DNA of 64,000 bases from Muricauda sp. SCSIO 64092 (GCF_023016285.1 NZ_CP095413.1:3489001-3553000), one strand, 5' to 3'. Shown: positions 28,837 through 38,303, counted from the first letter of the stretch. Numbers and translations are program-made. The notes: generated from the letters alone by a model not told the origin.

Positions 28837-30648
28837 ATGAAAAAGTATGTTAACAAGTTGATGTATGTAGGATTTATTGCTATGGTCCTACTTTTCAATG
28901 CTTGCCAAGATGAATTTGAACGAGTAGGCAACGACAGTCAGGAAACACTGGAAGCCGGTTCCTCTACCGCCCAATTGATAATGAATACGGCCTCCAATGA
29001 CGGTTCCTTTGATAATATTATTGATGAGGCCAGTTGTATCGCCATACAATTTCCTTACACCGTTGAGGTTGCCGGTATTCAGGTTACCATAGACAGTATT
29101 GAGGATTTAAAGGTGGTTGAAGAGATTTTTGATGAATTTGATGATGATGAAGACATTCTCGAAATTATATTTCCTATAACCATTACCCTTTCCGACTTTA
29201 CCGAAGTTGTCCTTGAAAGTAAGGAAGCCTTGCGCGAACTCGCTGCCGAATGTACGGAAGGTGGTGATGATGATGACATTGAATGTATAGATTTTGTGTA
29301 TCCCATTACCCTGTTCACTTTTGATATTGATGGGCAAGAACCCAATAGAACTGTTATCAACAGCGATAGGGAGTTGCGGTTGTTCTTGAAGGAAAAGGAT
29401 GATGATGAATTGATCAGTATTGAATTTCCGATCACATTGAAGAAATATGACGGAACAGAAGTTCAAGTAAACAGTAATGCGGAATTGGCCCGTATTTTGG
29501 ATGCCGCCAGCGATGAATGTGACGAAGATGATGATGATGATTTCAATGATGATGATTTTGACGAAGATGGGTTTGAGGAGTTCATAACGGACTGTGACTG
29601 GAAGATATACGAATTCAATAGGGACAATATGGACCAAACTGAGCAGTATGTCAACTATGAGTTTGATTTTGATGATGATGGAGAGGTAGAAGTTACCGAT
29701 AGAATGGGCAATACCGTACAAGGTACTTGGAGCTTTATGTTCAGCGATCGTGGTGCCCTTTTGACCCTTCAGTTCGATACTTTGGTTGATTTTAACCTCC
29801 AATGGTTGGTTTATGAATTGGACGAACGCAAAATCAAATTCCTGTCGGATAATGGAAATAGGATCATTCTGAAGAAATCATGTGACGACGATGACAATGA
29901 CGATGGTGATGACGGTGATGACGATGGTGCAATTATCAGTGTGGAGACCTTGACCAATACCTTAAAGGAGTGTGAATGGATTATTGGAGAGCTTGAAGTA
30001 CAGGATGAGGATGTGGATAGGCTTCTGGGATATGAGTTCATCTTTGGAGACAATGGAATGGTGACCTTGGGAGATGGAATTACCACTTTTGAAGGAACCT
30101 GGGAAGTAGGTACCAATGATAATGGCAAACGTACCCTCTTTATAGAAATCATGACCGAAACAGCAGTGAATCTGGAATGGCCGCTTGAGGAGATTTATGG
30201 GGAAAGCGTTGTGGAAACCACAAGAATTAAATTGGAAGATGATGCCCTGGGCTATGAGATGATCCTTCAAAAAATATGTGACGACAATGCCGATGACGGT
30301 GATGTTGCCGAAATAAGGAACATAGCGTTGGGTGGCCTTTGGAACGTAGCCTTGTATGATGATGAGGGAACGGATGAAACCGCAGATTATGCCGGTATGG
30401 ACTTTGGGTTCTCCATGTTCAACCAAGTTGAAGTAAGCATTAATGATGACCCCGGCACCGCAGGTGTATGGAGGATTGCAAGGGATACCAACGGTAACCT
30501 GGTCTTTTACCTTAACCTGGGGGATGATGATCCCCTCGGAGATCTTGCCGAACCATGGTATGTAATGGAAATTACCGCGGATCGTATAGAACTGGTATAC
30601 GAAGATGAAGAGGTAAACTTTAAGACCTTGGTGTTCGAGAAGAAATAA
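28837..30648 (+). CDS. Large acidic repeat lipoprotein
   Basis: A 603-residue lipoprotein (SPII signal, Cys23 in LLFNAC) of very high Asp/Glu content. Two repeat families are visible. Residues about 67-235 hold four copies of a roughly 42-residue unit built on an (I/F)xFPITL strand and an NSxxEL helix (near 67, 109, 150, 195). Residues about 252-603 hold three copies of a 100-125 residue beta-rich module (near 252, 378, 499) with the pattern W-x-I/V, GTW and an I/L-rich strand, separated by poly-Asp linkers. The module recurs in the next gene. Calcium binding through the Asp runs is a guess. No named family recognised. Confidence 0.75.
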   Translation: MKKYVNKLMYVGFIAMVLLFNACQDEFERVGNDSQETLEAGSSTAQLIMNTASNDGSFDNIIDEASCIAIQFPYTVEVAGIQVTIDSIEDLKVVEEIFDEFDDDEDILEIIFPITITLSDFTEVVLESKEALRELAAECTEGGDDDDIECIDFVYPITLFTFDIDGQEPNRTVINSDRELRLFLKEKDDDELISIEFPITLKKYDGTEVQVNSNAELARILDAASDECDEDDDDDFNDDDFDEDGFEEFITDCDWKIYEFNRDNMDQTEQYVNYEFDFDDDGEVEVTDRMGNTVQGTWSFMFSDRGALLTLQFDTLVDFNLQWLVYELDERKIKFLSDNGNRIILKKSCDDDDNDDGDDGDDDGAIISVETLTNTLKECEWIIGELEVQDEDVDRLLGYEFIFGDNGMVTLGDGITTFEGTWEVGTNDNGKRTLFIEIMTETAVNLEWPLEEIYGESVVETTRIKLEDDALGYEMILQKICDDNADDGDVAEIRNIALGGLWNVALYDDEGTDETADYAGMDFGFSMFNQVEVSINDDPGTAGVWRIARDTNGNLVFYLNLGDDDPLGDLAEPWYVMEITADRIELVYEDEEVNFKTLVFEKK

Positions 30649-30675
30649 ACACCTTTTTTGCCCACAACCCCAGTA

Positions 30676-30708
30676 AAAGGACGATCTTGATCGAGGTCGT
30701 CCTTTTTT
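30676..30708 (+). terminator. Rho-independent terminator after the 603-residue lipoprotein
   Basis: AAAGGACGA (30676-30684) pairs with TCGTCCTTT (30697-30705) across a 12-nt loop and continues into T residues to 30708. Confidence 0.75.
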
Positions 30709-30788
30709 AAAGCATATTCCCAAAGATTACCGAAACAACATCTCCATGTCGGCAAAAAATCAATTGCAAAAACTAAAAAATATTGAAA

Positions 30789-31280
30789 ATGAAAATTAAG
30801 TATTGGAAAAATGTTTTTCTATTGGGCACCCTGGCCCTAATCGCTTCCTGTGAAAATGACGATGACGACGGTGACATCATGGGCAATGGTCAATTTGATA
30901 GCGCGGATGTGACCGCACTTCAAAATTCTGTAGAAAGTGGTACCTGGCGCATCACACGTTTTGTGGATGATGGGGAAGATGAAACCAGCAATTATGAGGG
31001 TTTTGTATTCACCTTTGGTGCGGACGGCAGTATTGTGGCGGATAATGGCACCACTTCCTTCAACGGAACATGGCGGGTTGAATTGGATGATGACGATGAC
31101 CTGGATGATCTGGACGACTTGGAATTGTACATTACTTTTTCCACATCGAATGAAGCTATTGATGAGTTGACCGAAGATTGGTACGTTTTGGAATTTAGTG
31201 ATAACCGTATCCGTTTGGCGGATGATGACGATGATGATACGGATAATGATGACGATTTCTTGACTTTTGAGCGTAGCTAA
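30789..31280 (+). CDS. Small acidic lipoprotein sharing the lipocalin-like module
   Basis: A 163-residue lipoprotein (Cys21 in LALIASC) with one copy of the beta-rich module found three times in the preceding gene: SGTWRITRFVDDGEDETSNYEG, FNGTWRVEL and WYVLEFSDNRIRL match the third module of the larger protein closely. Two poly-Asp runs flank it. The ATG at 30789 is preferred to a TTG at 30783. It has its own terminator downstream and a terminator upstream, so it may be a separate transcript. The pair looks like duplication and divergence of one module. Function unknown. Confidence 0.75.
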   Translation: MKIKYWKNVFLLGTLALIASCENDDDDGDIMGNGQFDSADVTALQNSVESGTWRITRFVDDGEDETSNYEGFVFTFGADGSIVADNGTTSFNGTWRVELDDDDDLDDLDDLELYITFSTSNEAIDELTEDWYVLEFSDNRIRLADDDDDDTDNDDDFLTFERS

Positions 31281-31305
31281 CTCAGTTCATAGTTCCCCAA
31301 TATGC

Positions 31306-31334
31306 AAAAGCGACCCGTAATGGGTCGCTTTTTT
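31306..31334 (+). terminator. Rho-independent terminator before ffh
   Basis: AAAAGCGACCC (31306-31316) pairs perfectly with GGGTCGCTTTT (31322-31332) across 5 nt, then T residues. Confidence 0.85.
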
Positions 31335-31370
31335 GGTTTTGTATAAAGCTGTGATAACACAGGTATTTCT

Positions 31371-31378
31371 TAAATTTG
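31371..31378 (+). promoter_or_regulatory. Candidate -7 box of ffh
   Basis: TAAATTTG is an exact TAnnTTTG match 26 bp before the ffh ATG. The nearest upstream TTG (31339-31341) is too far for a standard -33. Confidence 0.35.
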
Positions 31379-31404
31379 TCCTCCTTCAAAAATGATGTAA
31401 GCCG

Positions 31405-32733
31405 ATGTTTGATAATTTAAGCGAGAAACTAGATAAAGCCTTACACAATCTTAAGGGGCATGGCAAGATAACGGAAATCAATATTGCCGAGACCCTTAAA
31501 GAGGTTCGTAGGGCCCTTTTGGATGCCGATGTCAATTTTAAGATAGCTAAGGAATTTACCAATACCGTAAAAGAAAAAGCCCTTGGTCAAAATGTACTGA
31601 CCACCTTACAACCGGGTCAGTTAATGGTCAAAATCGTTAAGGACGAATTAACGGAATTGATGGGCGGTGATACGGAAGACATTGACCTTAGTGGTAATCC
31701 TACGGTCATTTTAATGTCTGGTCTCCAGGGATCGGGTAAGACCACCTTTTCCGGAAAACTGGCCAATTTCCTTAAAAAGAAAAAAGGAAAGAAACCACTT
31801 TTGGTGGCCGGGGATGTCTATCGTCCTGCAGCAATAGATCAATTGCACATTGTAGGGGAACAGATAGGGGCCGATGTGTATTCCGACAGGGAGAATAAAA
31901 ACCCGGTGGCCATAGCCCAGGATGGTATCAAAAAGGCAAAGGAACTTGGCTGTAATGTGGTTATAGTGGATACTGCCGGTAGATTGGCGGTGGACCAACA
32001 GATGATGGATGAAATATCCAACATCCACAAAGCGGTACGTCCACAGGAAACCTTGTTTGTCGTGGATGCCATGACAGGTCAAGATGCCGTGAACACGGCC
32101 AAGGCATTCAACGATATCCTGAATTTTGATGGGGTTATTTTGACCAAGCTGGATGGTGACACACGGGGTGGTGCCGCCATTTCCATAAAATCCGTGGTCA
32201 ACAAACCCATTAAGTTTATTGGTACCGGAGAAAAAATGGAGGCCATAGATGTATTCCATCCCTCACGTATGGCCGACCGGATTTTGGGTATGGGGGATGT
32301 GGTTTCCCTGGTAGAACGTGCGCAGGAACAGTTTGATGAGGAGCAGGCCCGAAAAATCCAAAAGAAAATTGCCAAGAACAAATTTGGGTTTGATGATTTC
32401 TTAAGCCAGATCCAGCAGATTAAAAAGATGGGTAACATGAAGGATTTGATGGGCATGATCCCCGGTATGGGCAAGGCTTTAAAAGGTATTGATATTGATG
32501 ATGATGCCTTTAAACATATCGAGGCCATGATCCATTCCATGACCCCGGATGAGCGTTCAAACCCATCGAAACTCAATTCAAGCCGAAAAAAGCGTATTGC
32601 AGCGGGTAGTGGTCGTTCCATTCAAGACGTGAACCAATTGTTGAAGCAGTTCGACCAAATGAGCAAAATGATGAAAATGATGCAAGGGGGACGGGGAAAA
32701 CAAATGATGCAGATGATGCAAAATATGCGATAG
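31405..32733 (+). CDS. ffh: Signal recognition particle protein Ffh
   Basis: A 442-residue SRP GTPase for cotranslational targeting of membrane proteins. The N domain (about 1-90) includes NIAETLKEVRRALLDADVN. The G domain (about 95-295) has G1 GLQGSGKTT, DTAGR and TKLDGDTRGG. The methionine-rich M domain (about 325-442) ends in a Met-dense tail (KMMKMMQGGRGKQMMQ) that binds 4.5S RNA and signal peptides. Length is normal. In many flavobacteria folD follows directly; here a four-helix-bundle gene lies between them. Confidence 0.98.
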   Translation: MFDNLSEKLDKALHNLKGHGKITEINIAETLKEVRRALLDADVNFKIAKEFTNTVKEKALGQNVLTTLQPGQLMVKIVKDELTELMGGDTEDIDLSGNPTVILMSGLQGSGKTTFSGKLANFLKKKKGKKPLLVAGDVYRPAAIDQLHIVGEQIGADVYSDRENKNPVAIAQDGIKKAKELGCNVVIVDTAGRLAVDQQMMDEISNIHKAVRPQETLFVVDAMTGQDAVNTAKAFNDILNFDGVILTKLDGDTRGGAAISIKSVVNKPIKFIGTGEKMEAIDVFHPSRMADRILGMGDVVSLVERAQEQFDEEQARKIQKKIAKNKFGFDDFLSQIQQIKKMGNMKDLMGMIPGMGKALKGIDIDDDAFKHIEAMIHSMTPDERSNPSKLNSSRKKRIAAGSGRSIQDVNQLLKQFDQMSKMMKMMQGGRGKQMMQMMQNMR

Positions 32734-32744
32734 TATGTTTTGTT

Positions 32745-32754
32745 GTTCAATGTT
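32745..32754. repeat. Left arm of inverted repeat around the four-helix-bundle gene
   Basis: GTTCAATGTT here is the exact reverse complement of AACATTGAAC at 33201-33210. The arms lie on either side of the 32793 gene, inside otherwise tight ffh-folD spacing. Confidence 0.55.
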
Positions 32755-32792
32755 TAAGGTTAAAGGGTTGCCAAACTTTTAAATTGATTGGG

Positions 32793-33188
32793 ATGGCAAA
32801 GGTTGAAATGTTTGAAGACCTTGAAATTTGGCAATTGGCAAGAGAAGTATGTAATGATGTTCATCACTTGATTGAAACAACCTCTTTAAGAAAAGATTAT
32901 GCACTAAGAGACCAAATGAATAGATGCTCAGGGTCTGTGATGGATAATATAGCCGAAGGCTTTGAAAGAAATGGCAACAAGGAGTTCATTCAATTTTTGA
33001 GTATAGCAAAAGCATCTTGTGGTGAGCTTCGTTCACAACTTTATCGAACTTTGGATAAAAAATATATTGATGAGGCTACCTTTGAAAATTTGAAAAACAA
33101 AGTACTTATCGAAAGTAGAAAGATAGGTTCATTTATGAATTATTTGTCCAAATCTGAATACAAGGGACAAAAATTCAAGCATAGGTAA
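32793..33188 (+). CDS. Four-helix-bundle protein (23S rRNA IVP family)
   Basis: A 131-residue helical protein of the TIGR02436 / 23S rRNA intervening-sequence protein family: VEMFEDLEIWQLAREVCNDVHHL, the conserved LRDQMNRCSGSVMDNIAEGFERNGNKEFIQFLSIAKAS core (about residues 48-80) and a C-terminal helix. Members occur inside 23S rRNA genes of some bacteria and as scattered intergenic genes in Bacteroidota; molecular function is not established. It sits between ffh and folD, is richer in A+T than either, and is bracketed by a 10-bp inverted repeat, which suggests insertion. A TTG at 32784 is a less likely start. Confidence 0.88.
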   Translation: MAKVEMFEDLEIWQLAREVCNDVHHLIETTSLRKDYALRDQMNRCSGSVMDNIAEGFERNGNKEFIQFLSIAKASCGELRSQLYRTLDKKYIDEATFENLKNKVLIESRKIGSFMNYLSKSEYKGQKFKHR

Positions 33189-33200
33189 CCTTGGACTTTT

Positions 33201-33210
33201 AACATTGAAC
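33201..33210. repeat. Right arm of inverted repeat around the four-helix-bundle gene
   Basis: AACATTGAAC, exact reverse complement of 32745-32754. It lies 2 bp before the folD ATG, so any insertion boundary is almost at the folD start. Confidence 0.55.
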
Positions 33211-33212
33211 TG

Positions 33213-34088
33213 ATGAACATTTTAGACGGTCGTAAGATTTCAAACCAGATCAAAGAGGAGATTGCCGTTGAGGTGGCCCAAATAAAGGAACGAGGGGAAA
33301 AGGTGCCGCATTTGGCAGCGGTATTGGTCGGGAATGATGGCGCTAGCTTGACCTATGTGGGCAGCAAGGTACGTTCTTGTAAAAAAATAGGCTTTGAATC
33401 CACGCTCATCCACCTTCCCGAAGAAACTACGGAGGTAGCTTTGTTAAGACAAGTGGAAGATTTGAACGCCAATCCGGATATTGATGGATATATTGTTCAG
33501 TTGCCCCTCCCAAAACATATTGACGAAGAAAAAGTATTGATGGCCGTTCATCCGGATAAGGATGTGGATGGATTCCATCCCGCGAATTTTGGAAAAATGG
33601 CACTGGGTATGGAAACTTTTATTCCAGCGACTCCCTTTGGCATTATGGAGCTGTTACGAAGGTATAACATAGAGACGGAAGGTAAACATACCGTTGTCAT
33701 AGGCCGGAGTAATATTGTGGGTCGTCCGATCAGTATTCTGATGAGTCAAAAGGGAAAAGCGGCCAATGCCACGGTAACGGTTACGCATAGTAGAACAAAG
33801 GATTTAACGGAATTTACCCAAAAGGCAGATATTATTGTTTCCGCCCTGGGCTCCCCCGACTTTCTCAAGGCCGATATGGTCAAGGAAGGCGTGGTGATTA
33901 TCGATGTAGGGATTACCCGTGTTCCAGATGAAACCCGGGAAAAGGGATACTATCTTACGGGGGACGTTGACTTTGATCAAGTGGCACCTAAGGCCTCCTA
34001 TATTACCCCCGTACCTGGAGGGGTGGGGCCCATGACCATTGCCATGCTTTTGAAAAACACGCTATTGGCAAGGGAACGCCACTCGTAA
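33213..34088 (+). CDS. folD: Methylenetetrahydrofolate dehydrogenase / cyclohydrolase FolD
   Basis: A 291-residue bifunctional one-carbon enzyme oxidising 5,10-methylene-THF and hydrolysing the methenyl form. Visible features: the [13 protein letters not shown] segment with the catalytic Tyr-x3-Lys, [18 protein letters not shown], the NAD(P) motif [13 protein letters not shown] and the C-terminal [15 protein letters not shown]. Length is normal. It ends one base before the stop of a converging 53-residue lipoprotein gene. Confidence 0.97.
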   Translation: MNILDGRKISNQIKEEIAVEVAQIKERGEKVPHLAAVLVGNDGASLTYVGSKVRSCKKIGFESTLIHLPEETTEVALLRQVEDLNANPDIDGYIVQLPLPKHIDEEKVLMAVHPDKDVDGFHPANFGKMALGMETFIPATPFGIMELLRRYNIETEGKHTVVIGRSNIVGRPISILMSQKGKAANATVTVTHSRTKDLTEFTQKADIIVSALGSPDFLKADMVKEGVVIIDVGITRVPDETREKGYYLTGDVDFDQVAPKASYITPVPGGVGPMTIAMLLKNTLLARERHS

Positions 34089-34089
34089 A

Positions 34090-34251
34090 TCAGTCCTTTT
34101 GTTGCTCGGCTTCCTTTTCGGTCCGCACTAATAATTGCTCTTCTTCCTCCGTTGGGGTCAATACGTCCAAATCTTCCCCTTCATCATTGGTACAGCCCGT
34201 AACGGCCATAGTAGCGAATACTACAGTTAGCAAAAGTAAAATGGTCTTCAT
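34090..34251 (-). CDS. Small lipoprotein, 53 residues
   Basis: A short frame: MKTILLLLTVVFATMAVTGC is an SPII signal with the lipid-modified Cys at position 20, followed by a 33-residue Asp/Glu-rich tail ending in EAEQQKD. Mature part is only about 34 residues and unlikely to fold alone; it may be a membrane-anchored tether or a very small regulatory lipoprotein. It converges on folD with a 1-bp gap. No family recognised. Support is the clean signal and lipobox, with no homology evidence. Confidence 0.65.
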   Translation of the reverse strand: MKTILLLLTVVFATMAVTGCTNDEGEDLDVLTPTEEEEQLLVRTEKEAEQQKD

Positions 34252-34394
34252 GGCACATAAAATTTGGGATTGCCTATAAGGCTAACGTTTAGACCATAGC
34301 ATTCTTGTTTTCAATGGCTTGAATTCGATAAAATACCCGTTTTAGGAAATACTGCATATTTTAATTGATTAACTTCAATGGCAAATAATCAATT

Positions 34395-36122
34395 ATGAAA
34401 TACCCACTTATTGTACTTGCCCTGGTATGGCTTTGCGTTACCTCATGTGAAAATCCCACCGGAGGAAGGACCATTGCGGTCTCTTTTTCCGAAAACGCAA
34501 ATGGGCAAAGTCTGGATGGGCGTTTATTGTTACTACTTTCCACCAATGATGAAAAGGAGCCACGATTCCAAATCAATGCCGGTTTACATACGCAGTTGGT
34601 CTTTGGAATGGATGTGGAAGGCATGCAGCCAGGCCAACAACTGATTTTTGATGAAACCACTTTTGGATTTCCCTATCCCAGTTTGGCCGATGTCCCGTCA
34701 GGGGAGTATTACGTACAGGCCTTATTACATACCTATGAAACCTTTAATTTGAGTACGGGACATACCGTAAAATTACCCATGGACAATGGCGAGGGCCAAC
34801 AATGGAACCGTTCGCCAGGGAATCTCTATAGTACACCCTTTAAAATTACCATTGGGGATAATGGAGTTAAGGATGTGGACGTGGTTATGGACCAGGTTAT
34901 TCCACCGATTGAGGAACCACGGGATACGGAGTGGGTAAAACACATTAAAATTAAATCTGAAAAGCTTTCCGAGTTTTGGGGAAGGGATATGTATTTAGGG
35001 GCGCATGTATTGTTGCCAAAAGGGTTCGAGGAACATCCTGAAGCCAAATATCCATTGATGATCTTCCATGGACATTTTCCGGATGACTTTGGAGGGTTTC
35101 GGACCACACCACCGGATTCCGATCTAAAACCCGACTATTCGGCCCGATTTGGGGTTGAGGGCTATAACATCATACAACAACAAGAGGCGTATGATTTCTA
35201 TAAACGTTGGAACGAACCTGATTTTCCGCGTTTTTTAATTGTTGAAATTCAGCATCCAACACCCTATTATGATGATTCCTATGCCGTGAATTCCGCTAGC
35301 CAGGGACCCTATGGTGATGCCATAACCCATGAGTTGGTTCCCTATATTGAAGAACAGTTTAGGGGTATTGGTGAAGGTTGGTCCCGGTTTTTATATGGAG
35401 GTTCCACTGGGGGCTGGGAAGCCCTGGCCGTGCAGGTGAACTATCCAGACGAATACAACGGTTGTTTTGCCGCCTGTCCGGATCCCATCGATTTTAGAGC
35501 GTATTGCTTGACCAATATTTATGAAGATAAGAATGCCTATTACTATGAAAGTGAACATAAGGAACGGGAGGTTCCCGCACATAGGGACTATTTGGGGCAT
35601 GTACAGACCACCACTCGGGAATACAACCATTTGGAATTGGTATTGGGCACAAAGTCCCGTTCTGGGCAACAGTGGGATATTTGGGAGGCGACCTATTCCC
35701 CTCAAGGGGATGATGGTTATCCAGAACGTTTATGGGATAAAATGACGGGTGACATTAATCCGGAAGTGGCCAATTATTGGAGGGAAAACTATGACTTGCG
35801 CCATATTCTGGAACGGGATTGGGATAAATTGGGGGAGCAACTTAAAGGTAAGATCCATATTTATTGTGGGGATATGGACAACTACTACCTCAATAATGCA
35901 GTGTATCTCATGGAAGATTTCTTGGAAAGTACCACGGATCCGTATTATGGGGGCGAAGTGGATTATGGAGATCGGGCGGAACACTGTTGGAATGGCGACC
36001 AAGAAAATCCCAATCATATCAGCCGCTTGCGATATAATAGTATGTATGTGCCCAAAATAATGGAACGGATAGCTGAATCCGCACCCAAAAATGCGGATTT
36101 GACCAGTTGGAGATACCAATAA
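34395..36122 (+). CDS. Esterase-like alpha/beta-hydrolase lipoprotein
   Basis: A 575-residue lipoprotein (Cys18 in WLCVTSC). The N-terminal 180 residues are beta-rich (resembling a carbohydrate-binding or Ig-like region). The rest is a putative esterase domain: YPLMIFHGHFP strand, the nucleophile elbow in YGGSTGGWEAL (Ser about residue 337) and a probable catalytic His in RAEHCWNGD near the C-terminus. It would face the periplasm or surface. Ser-His placement fits the esterase D/feruloyl esterase-like superfamily, but substrate is unknown. The DUF2306 gene follows after 4 bp. Confidence 0.78.
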   Translation: MKYPLIVLALVWLCVTSCENPTGGRTIAVSFSENANGQSLDGRLLLLLSTNDEKEPRFQINAGLHTQLVFGMDVEGMQPGQQLIFDETTFGFPYPSLADVPSGEYYVQALLHTYETFNLSTGHTVKLPMDNGEGQQWNRSPGNLYSTPFKITIGDNGVKDVDVVMDQVIPPIEEPRDTEWVKHIKIKSEKLSEFWGRDMYLGAHVLLPKGFEEHPEAKYPLMIFHGHFPDDFGGFRTTPPDSDLKPDYSARFGVEGYNIIQQQEAYDFYKRWNEPDFPRFLIVEIQHPTPYYDDSYAVNSASQGPYGDAITHELVPYIEEQFRGIGEGWSRFLYGGSTGGWEALAVQVNYPDEYNGCFAACPDPIDFRAYCLTNIYEDKNAYYYESEHKEREVPAHRDYLGHVQTTTREYNHLELVLGTKSRSGQQWDIWEATYSPQGDDGYPERLWDKMTGDINPEVANYWRENYDLRHILERDWDKLGEQLKGKIHIYCGDMDNYYLNNAVYLMEDFLESTTDPYYGGEVDYGDRAEHCWNGDQENPNHISRLRYNSMYVPKIMERIAESAPKNADLTSWRYQ

Positions 36123-36126
36123 CGTC

Positions 36127-36741
36127 ATGGGAAGAACGAACAAATTAGCGTGGTTTGTGTTTGCCTTTTTGGCCATTGGTGTGGGCCTTTATCCAATGGC
36201 TTATTTTTTTGTTGCCGGCAAGTTTGGTCTGCTGTATTCCAAGTCTGATGCCCTTTTGGCAAATACGCTATGGAACATCGGTTTTTATGGCCACATTACT
36301 TTTGGCGGTTTGGCGTTATTGACGGGTTGGTCCCAGTTCAGTAAGAAGTTGCGGAACAAACGTTTGCAATTGCACCGCAATCTGGGAAAAATCTATGTAG
36401 GTTCCGTGGTGATAAGTGGAATCTGCGCTGTGGGCATAGGATTTTTTGCTACGGGAGGATGGGTAAGCGCATCCGGTTTTGTTCTTTTGGGACTGATTTG
36501 GCTATACACTACACTATCGGCCTATGCCGCCATTCGCAGAAAGGATATGGCATTACATCAGGGAATGATGATTTATAGCTACGCCGCTTGCTTTGCCGCA
36601 GTAACATTGAGAATATGGCTGCCATTACTGCAATTTACCTTTGGGGAGTTTTTGATTGCCTATAAAATTGTGGCCTGGCTCTGTTGGGTGCCGAATATGG
36701 TATTTGCTTTTTTCTGGGTAAAAAAAGAGGTCTGGTATTAG
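36127..36741 (+). CDS. DUF2306 membrane protein
   Basis: A 204-residue membrane protein with six or so hydrophobic segments and the DUF2306 pattern: conserved His in NIGFYGHITFGGLALLTGWSQF, LHRNLGKIYVGSV, and MALHQGMMIYSYA. Conserved histidines in the membrane suggest haem or metal binding, but function is not established. It starts 4 bp after the esterase stop and is probably cotranscribed with it. Confidence 0.85.
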   Translation: MGRTNKLAWFVFAFLAIGVGLYPMAYFFVAGKFGLLYSKSDALLANTLWNIGFYGHITFGGLALLTGWSQFSKKLRNKRLQLHRNLGKIYVGSVVISGICAVGIGFFATGGWVSASGFVLLGLIWLYTTLSAYAAIRRKDMALHQGMMIYSYAACFAAVTLRIWLPLLQFTFGEFLIAYKIVAWLCWVPNMVFAFFWVKKEVWY

Positions 36742-36800
36742 GGTGATGCTTTGTAGTGGAAGTATCTTTAAGCCGGAAAACAATTTGACAATACATACAT

Positions 36801-37772
36801 ATGAAGTTTAGAAGGTTTGGTAGAACGGATTGGCAGGTAAGTGAAATAGGTTATGGTATGTGGGGCATGGGGGGTTGGAAGGAATCCGATGACCGACAAT
36901 CCGCAAAATCATTGGACTTGGCCGTGGAAAATGGCGTAAATTTTTTTGATACGGCATGGGGTTACGGAGAAGGACATAGCGAAAAACTTCTGGGGGCATT
37001 GGTGCGAAGGCACCCAAATACAAAATTGTACACGGCAAGCAAGATACCTCCCAAAAATTTTAAGTGGCCGGCCAAACCGGAATATCGGTTTGAAGATTCA
37101 TACCCACGGGAACATATCGTGGAATACACAGAGAAGACCTTGCAAAATTTGGGATTGGAACAAATAGATCTGATGCAGTTGCATACTTGGGACGATACCT
37201 GGGCCGAAAGGGAAGAATGGCAACGCGCCATTGAGGATTTAAAAACATCGGGCAAGGTAGTCGCCATGGGAATAAGTATGAATCGATGGGAGCCCGAAAA
37301 TGGCATTGCGGCCTTACACACCAAAAAACTGGATGCGGTACAGGTGATCTACAACATTTTTGACCAAGCCCCTGAGGATAAACTTTTTCCCATTTGTCAA
37401 GAATTGGATATAGCAGTAATTGCGCGTGTACCTTTTGACGAGGGAACATTGACCGGAAACCTTACCAAGGAAACCACTTTTCCGGAAGGGGATTGGAGGG
37501 GGACCTATTTTGTTCCGGAAAACCTGATGGCAAGTGTGGAAAAAGCGGATGCGTTACGACCTATTGTGCCTGAAGGAATGACCATGGCCGAAATGGCGCT
37601 TCGCTTTATTCTTATGAACAAAACGGTGGGTACCGTTATTCCCGGCATGCGAAAAGAACGCAATGTATTGGCAAATACGACTACTAGCGATGGTATGGGG
37701 CTTCCCTCGGAATTGTTCAATACATTACGAAGTCACCGTTGGGACAGAAAACCAACAGCTTGGTCCCAATAA
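36801..37772 (+). CDS. Aldo/keto reductase
   Basis: A 323-residue NADPH-dependent oxidoreductase with the AKR (beta/alpha)8 barrel. The catalytic tetrad can be read as Asp in FFDTAWGYG, Tyr in the same segment, Lys in YTASKIPP and His in MQLHTWDD. The NADP-binding C-terminal segment includes GTVIPGMRKERNVLAN. Aldehyde or ketone substrate not predictable. It stands 60 bp after the DUF2306 gene and converges on a VOC gene. Confidence 0.92.
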   Translation: MKFRRFGRTDWQVSEIGYGMWGMGGWKESDDRQSAKSLDLAVENGVNFFDTAWGYGEGHSEKLLGALVRRHPNTKLYTASKIPPKNFKWPAKPEYRFEDSYPREHIVEYTEKTLQNLGLEQIDLMQLHTWDDTWAEREEWQRAIEDLKTSGKVVAMGISMNRWEPENGIAALHTKKLDAVQVIYNIFDQAPEDKLFPICQELDIAVIARVPFDEGTLTGNLTKETTFPEGDWRGTYFVPENLMASVEKADALRPIVPEGMTMAEMALRFILMNKTVGTVIPGMRKERNVLANTTTSDGMGLPSELFNTLRSHRWDRKPTAWSQ

Positions 37773-37817
37773 ATCCCAGGGACGAGCTCAAGACGAGTTC
37801 GATAAAAGAAAGCGGTA

Positions 37818-38243
37818 TTACTTGGCGAATAATTGGTCCATGTCCTTAAATGCCTTGAATTCCAAGGCATTTCCTGCAGGGTCCAGGAAAAACATGGTAG
37901 CTTGTTCCCCAACTTCTCCCGCAAAGCGGATATAGGGCTCTATGACAAACGTTACGCCTTTGGACTTTAAATCTTCCGAAAAAGTTTGGAACGTATCCCA
38001 AGCTAAAACAACACCATAATGGGGAACGGGGACATTTTTTCCATCCACGGGATTGGTATGTAAATCTTCCTGTACTTTTGGTTTGTAATGAATGACCACT
38101 TGATGGCCAAATAGGTCGAAATCTACCCAATGGTCACTGCTCCTGCCTTCCTCACAACCCAGCACTTCGCGATAAAAAGTTCGGCATTCTGCCAGATTGT
38201 GAACTGGAATTGCGACATGGAAAGGGGTGATCGTTCTTTTCAT
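37818..38243 (-). CDS. VOC-family (glyoxalase/dioxygenase-fold) protein
   Basis: A 141-residue single-gene, two-module VOC protein: [22 protein letters not shown], then [13 protein letters not shown], and the second half with [37 protein letters not shown]. Metal-ligand-like residues are His9 and the Glu near the C-terminus (NALEFK). Members include glyoxalase, dioxygenases and resistance proteins; no specific role can be given. Neighbour genes are independent. Confidence 0.88.
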   Translation of the reverse strand: MKRTITPFHVAIPVHNLAECRTFYREVLGCEEGRSSDHWVDFDLFGHQVVIHYKPKVQEDLHTNPVDGKNVPVPHYGVVLAWDTFQTFSEDLKSKGVTFVIEPYIRFAGEVGEQATMFFLDPAGNALEFKAFKDMDQLFAK

Positions 38244-38303
38244 TGTTAGGGTACTGAAGTATCTGTTTGCTAAAAATAGTGGATTGTTCCCTGTCCCCCA
38301 ATT

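Noticed and set aside
28837..30648. Minus-strand frames of more than 100 residues inside the acidic lipoprotein gene
   Set aside because: They are antisense products of GAT-rich codons; the plus-strand frame has a signal peptide and protein repeats.
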